Assembly: GCA_013399875.1 (NCBI GenBank)
Contig: VXAZ01009666.1
Location: 124,319-188,318, forward strand
Length of the DNA stretch: 64,000 bases
DNA from: Gymnorhina tibicen
Lineage: Eukaryota; Chordata; Aves; Passeriformes; Artamidae
Direction of reading: 5' to 3'
Shown piece by piece: positions 62,431 through 64,000 of this stretch; position 1 is the first letter of the stretch; each line of letters starts with the position of its first letter. Both the position numbers and the translations under genes were made by a program. The notes under the pieces are model-generated. The model did no database searches and had not been told where the DNA came from. It saw nothing but the letters and a program-made list of their open reading frames with translations.

Positions 62431-63800
62431 CCTACAGTCAGTGAGCCTCAAACTGGCATGAGGAAGCTACGGAAAGAGAAACTGGAGCCAACTGCATATG
62501 GAAGTGGAAATGGAACAAACAGCTGGGAGGAGAGCAGCAAAACAATGGCTGGCACCATTCAAACTGTAATTCAGTGATTAGGTCATGGGTGAAACCCACG
62601 GTGGTTTTGCCACTGACTCCACTCTAGAACTCCAAACTGCTGTAGGTCCATCAGCACGAGCAGGGTGTAATTTCAGGACTGTTACAATTGCATTTGAACT
62701 TTTAAATAACAAATTGCCTTTGGCCTCCACTAACAACTCACTTCCCACTCCTTTCTCATGCTGTGCTTGTGCCTGTAGCTGTAAGCTAACCATGGACAGT
62801 CACTCAGCAGGAATAAGCTGTCATTGATCTACTGGCTTAAATAGCAGTTGCTTGTATTTATACCTACCTGAGATCCTACTCTGGAAATTTGTCAGTTAGA
62901 TGAAGAAAGCATTAATTCCGAAATCTTTTGTATTTGAAAATGAAAAAATCTAAGCCTGTAGTTTAGCTGTAGTTTTTCTAGCAAGGTAATAGAAAACATG
63001 AAGAACAGGATGCAATTCAGGTAAATCAGAAATCACTTCAGGTTTGATAATATTGAGGACTTTTACCTCCTGCAGTTGTATGTAATAGCAAGTTGGTTAA
63101 TCAGCAGAGGAAATGCGCAGGATCCCTACAAATTATTTAATTCAAAAGTGACCGGAAAAGATTATTAATGAGTGACACTTTCATATAATGTCCTCATGGT
63201 GAGACCACCTGTAGTTTAATGAATTAACATTTTTACCAGGATCTTTGCTTAAGTCTTATACATTTAATTTGATTGTGTTAAACGTGCCACTTGTTTATCT
63301 TTATTAATGGGATTTCTATTTTTAGATACAGGACTCAACATGAGCAATGGGACAATATAATCAAAAGTGGCTTCCATGATACATACTCTTTATGGGAAGA
63401 AGGCAGTTTTTCTCTGTGCATCTCTTTCATTCTTCAATTTTTCATCTGGTCTTGCTGCAACTGCAAGTATAAGCCATGACAGAATCAGCACCTAAAGAGC
63501 AGAAGATTATAAAGACTAATTAGGTGATGCAGGAGGCTCGGTCCTATCAAGCAGCTTTTGCTTTAACTTCAGGTAATAATTTTTATTACAAGCAGGGAAA
63601 TGTCATATTTAATTCTGAACCCTGCTCTGCGCAGTTATATCTGTCTTTTACCTACCGTTCACCCCATGGTTGTAGTGACAGCAATATCGCCCTTTTCATT
63701 TCACTAGTCTGATTTATTCCTGGTCTGTTCCTTCTACTTTCAAAAGTTTCGTCCCTCTTTCAAAGAGATTATGGTACAACTGCAAAACATACAGAAACCA
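62431..63800. other. Intergenic DNA, no gene seen
   Basis: AT-rich spacer between two CR1 fragments. No recognisable repeat or coding segment. Confidence 0.6.
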
Positions 63801-64000
63801 AGGCATGAAGGGACCTCTGGAGATCCCCTGATCCTACTGCCCTTCGAAAGCAAGGCTTCAGATTAGGTTGCCAAAGTGTCCATCAAGTCAAGGCCTGAGA
63901 GGCCCACTTGTGGTGAGGGAGATGCCACCACTTCTCTGTGCACCCTCTTCCAATGTTTAACTGGTCTCATAATGAATTTTGTTTTCATGTATACAAAGAG
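63801..64000 (-). mobile_element. CR1 LINE fragment, running off the window
   Basis: Reversed CR1 strings GAAGGGACCTCTGGAGATC, GGTTGCCAAAGTGTCCA and a diverged CACTTCTCTGTGCACCCTCTTCCA follow the usual order. The element continues past base 64000. Confidence 0.8.

Noticed and set aside
1..64000. CRISPR arrays, operons, phage or plasmid features
   Set aside because: The sequence is vertebrate nuclear DNA with spliced genes; the tandem repeats are microsatellites without spacers.

Overview
This is vertebrate nuclear DNA, almost certainly from a bird. Two genes can be recognised: the 3' end of a muscle TRIM gene (TRIM55, MuRF2) on the + strand and a complete corticotropin-releasing hormone gene (CRH) on the - strand. 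The repeats also point to a bird. There are several fragments of the avian/reptilian CR1 LINE in both orientations and one degraded solo LTR of an avian ERVL-like family. The AT-rich, intron-rich background is typical of a vertebrate. I cannot name the species; the LTR family suggests a neoavian bird.

Layout. Positions 1-18749 carry the last four coding exons of TRIM55 that fall in the window: the end of an exon at 1-79, an acidic exon at 913-1136, a 288-nt exon at 2991-3278, and a tiny terminal exon at 18639-18749 after a 15.4-kb intron. The TRIM55 3'UTR follows. From about 20.1 to 20.85 kb there is a GC-rich CpG island with promoter-like and splice-donor-like sequence on the + strand. CRH lies tail-to-tail with TRIM55: 3'UTR about 20870-21355, single coding exon 21356-21886, a 5'UTR intron, a non-coding first exon 22435 to about 22557, then a TATA box, a conserved AT-rich block and a palindromic CRE (TGACGTCA). 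A second CpG-rich block covers 22.8-23.5 kb.

From about 23.5 kb to 64 kb I see no convincing coding exon. This is the gene desert upstream of CRH. It holds CR1 fragments (28.5, 46.75, 61.9-62.4 and 63.8-64 kb), the solo LTR (59.2-59.66 kb), microsatellites ((AAAAT)n at 41.1 kb, an ATAGAT-type array at 36.66 kb, a TATCAGAA array at 36.8 kb) and some inverted repeats. It probably holds CRH regulatory elements, but without alignments these cannot be proved.

The genes do not form a pathway. TRIM55 is a sarcomere-associated ubiquitin ligase, while CRH is the hypothalamic releasing hormone of the stress axis. They are linked only by an old syntenic tail-to-tail arrangement that, from memory, is also present on human 8q13. 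I found no new multi-gene system. The best leads are the CpG island between the convergent genes, the polyglutamine tract in the CRH prohormone, TRIM55 splicing options, a 34-bp near-perfect palindrome, and a few exon-like hydrophobic ORFs that are probably chance.
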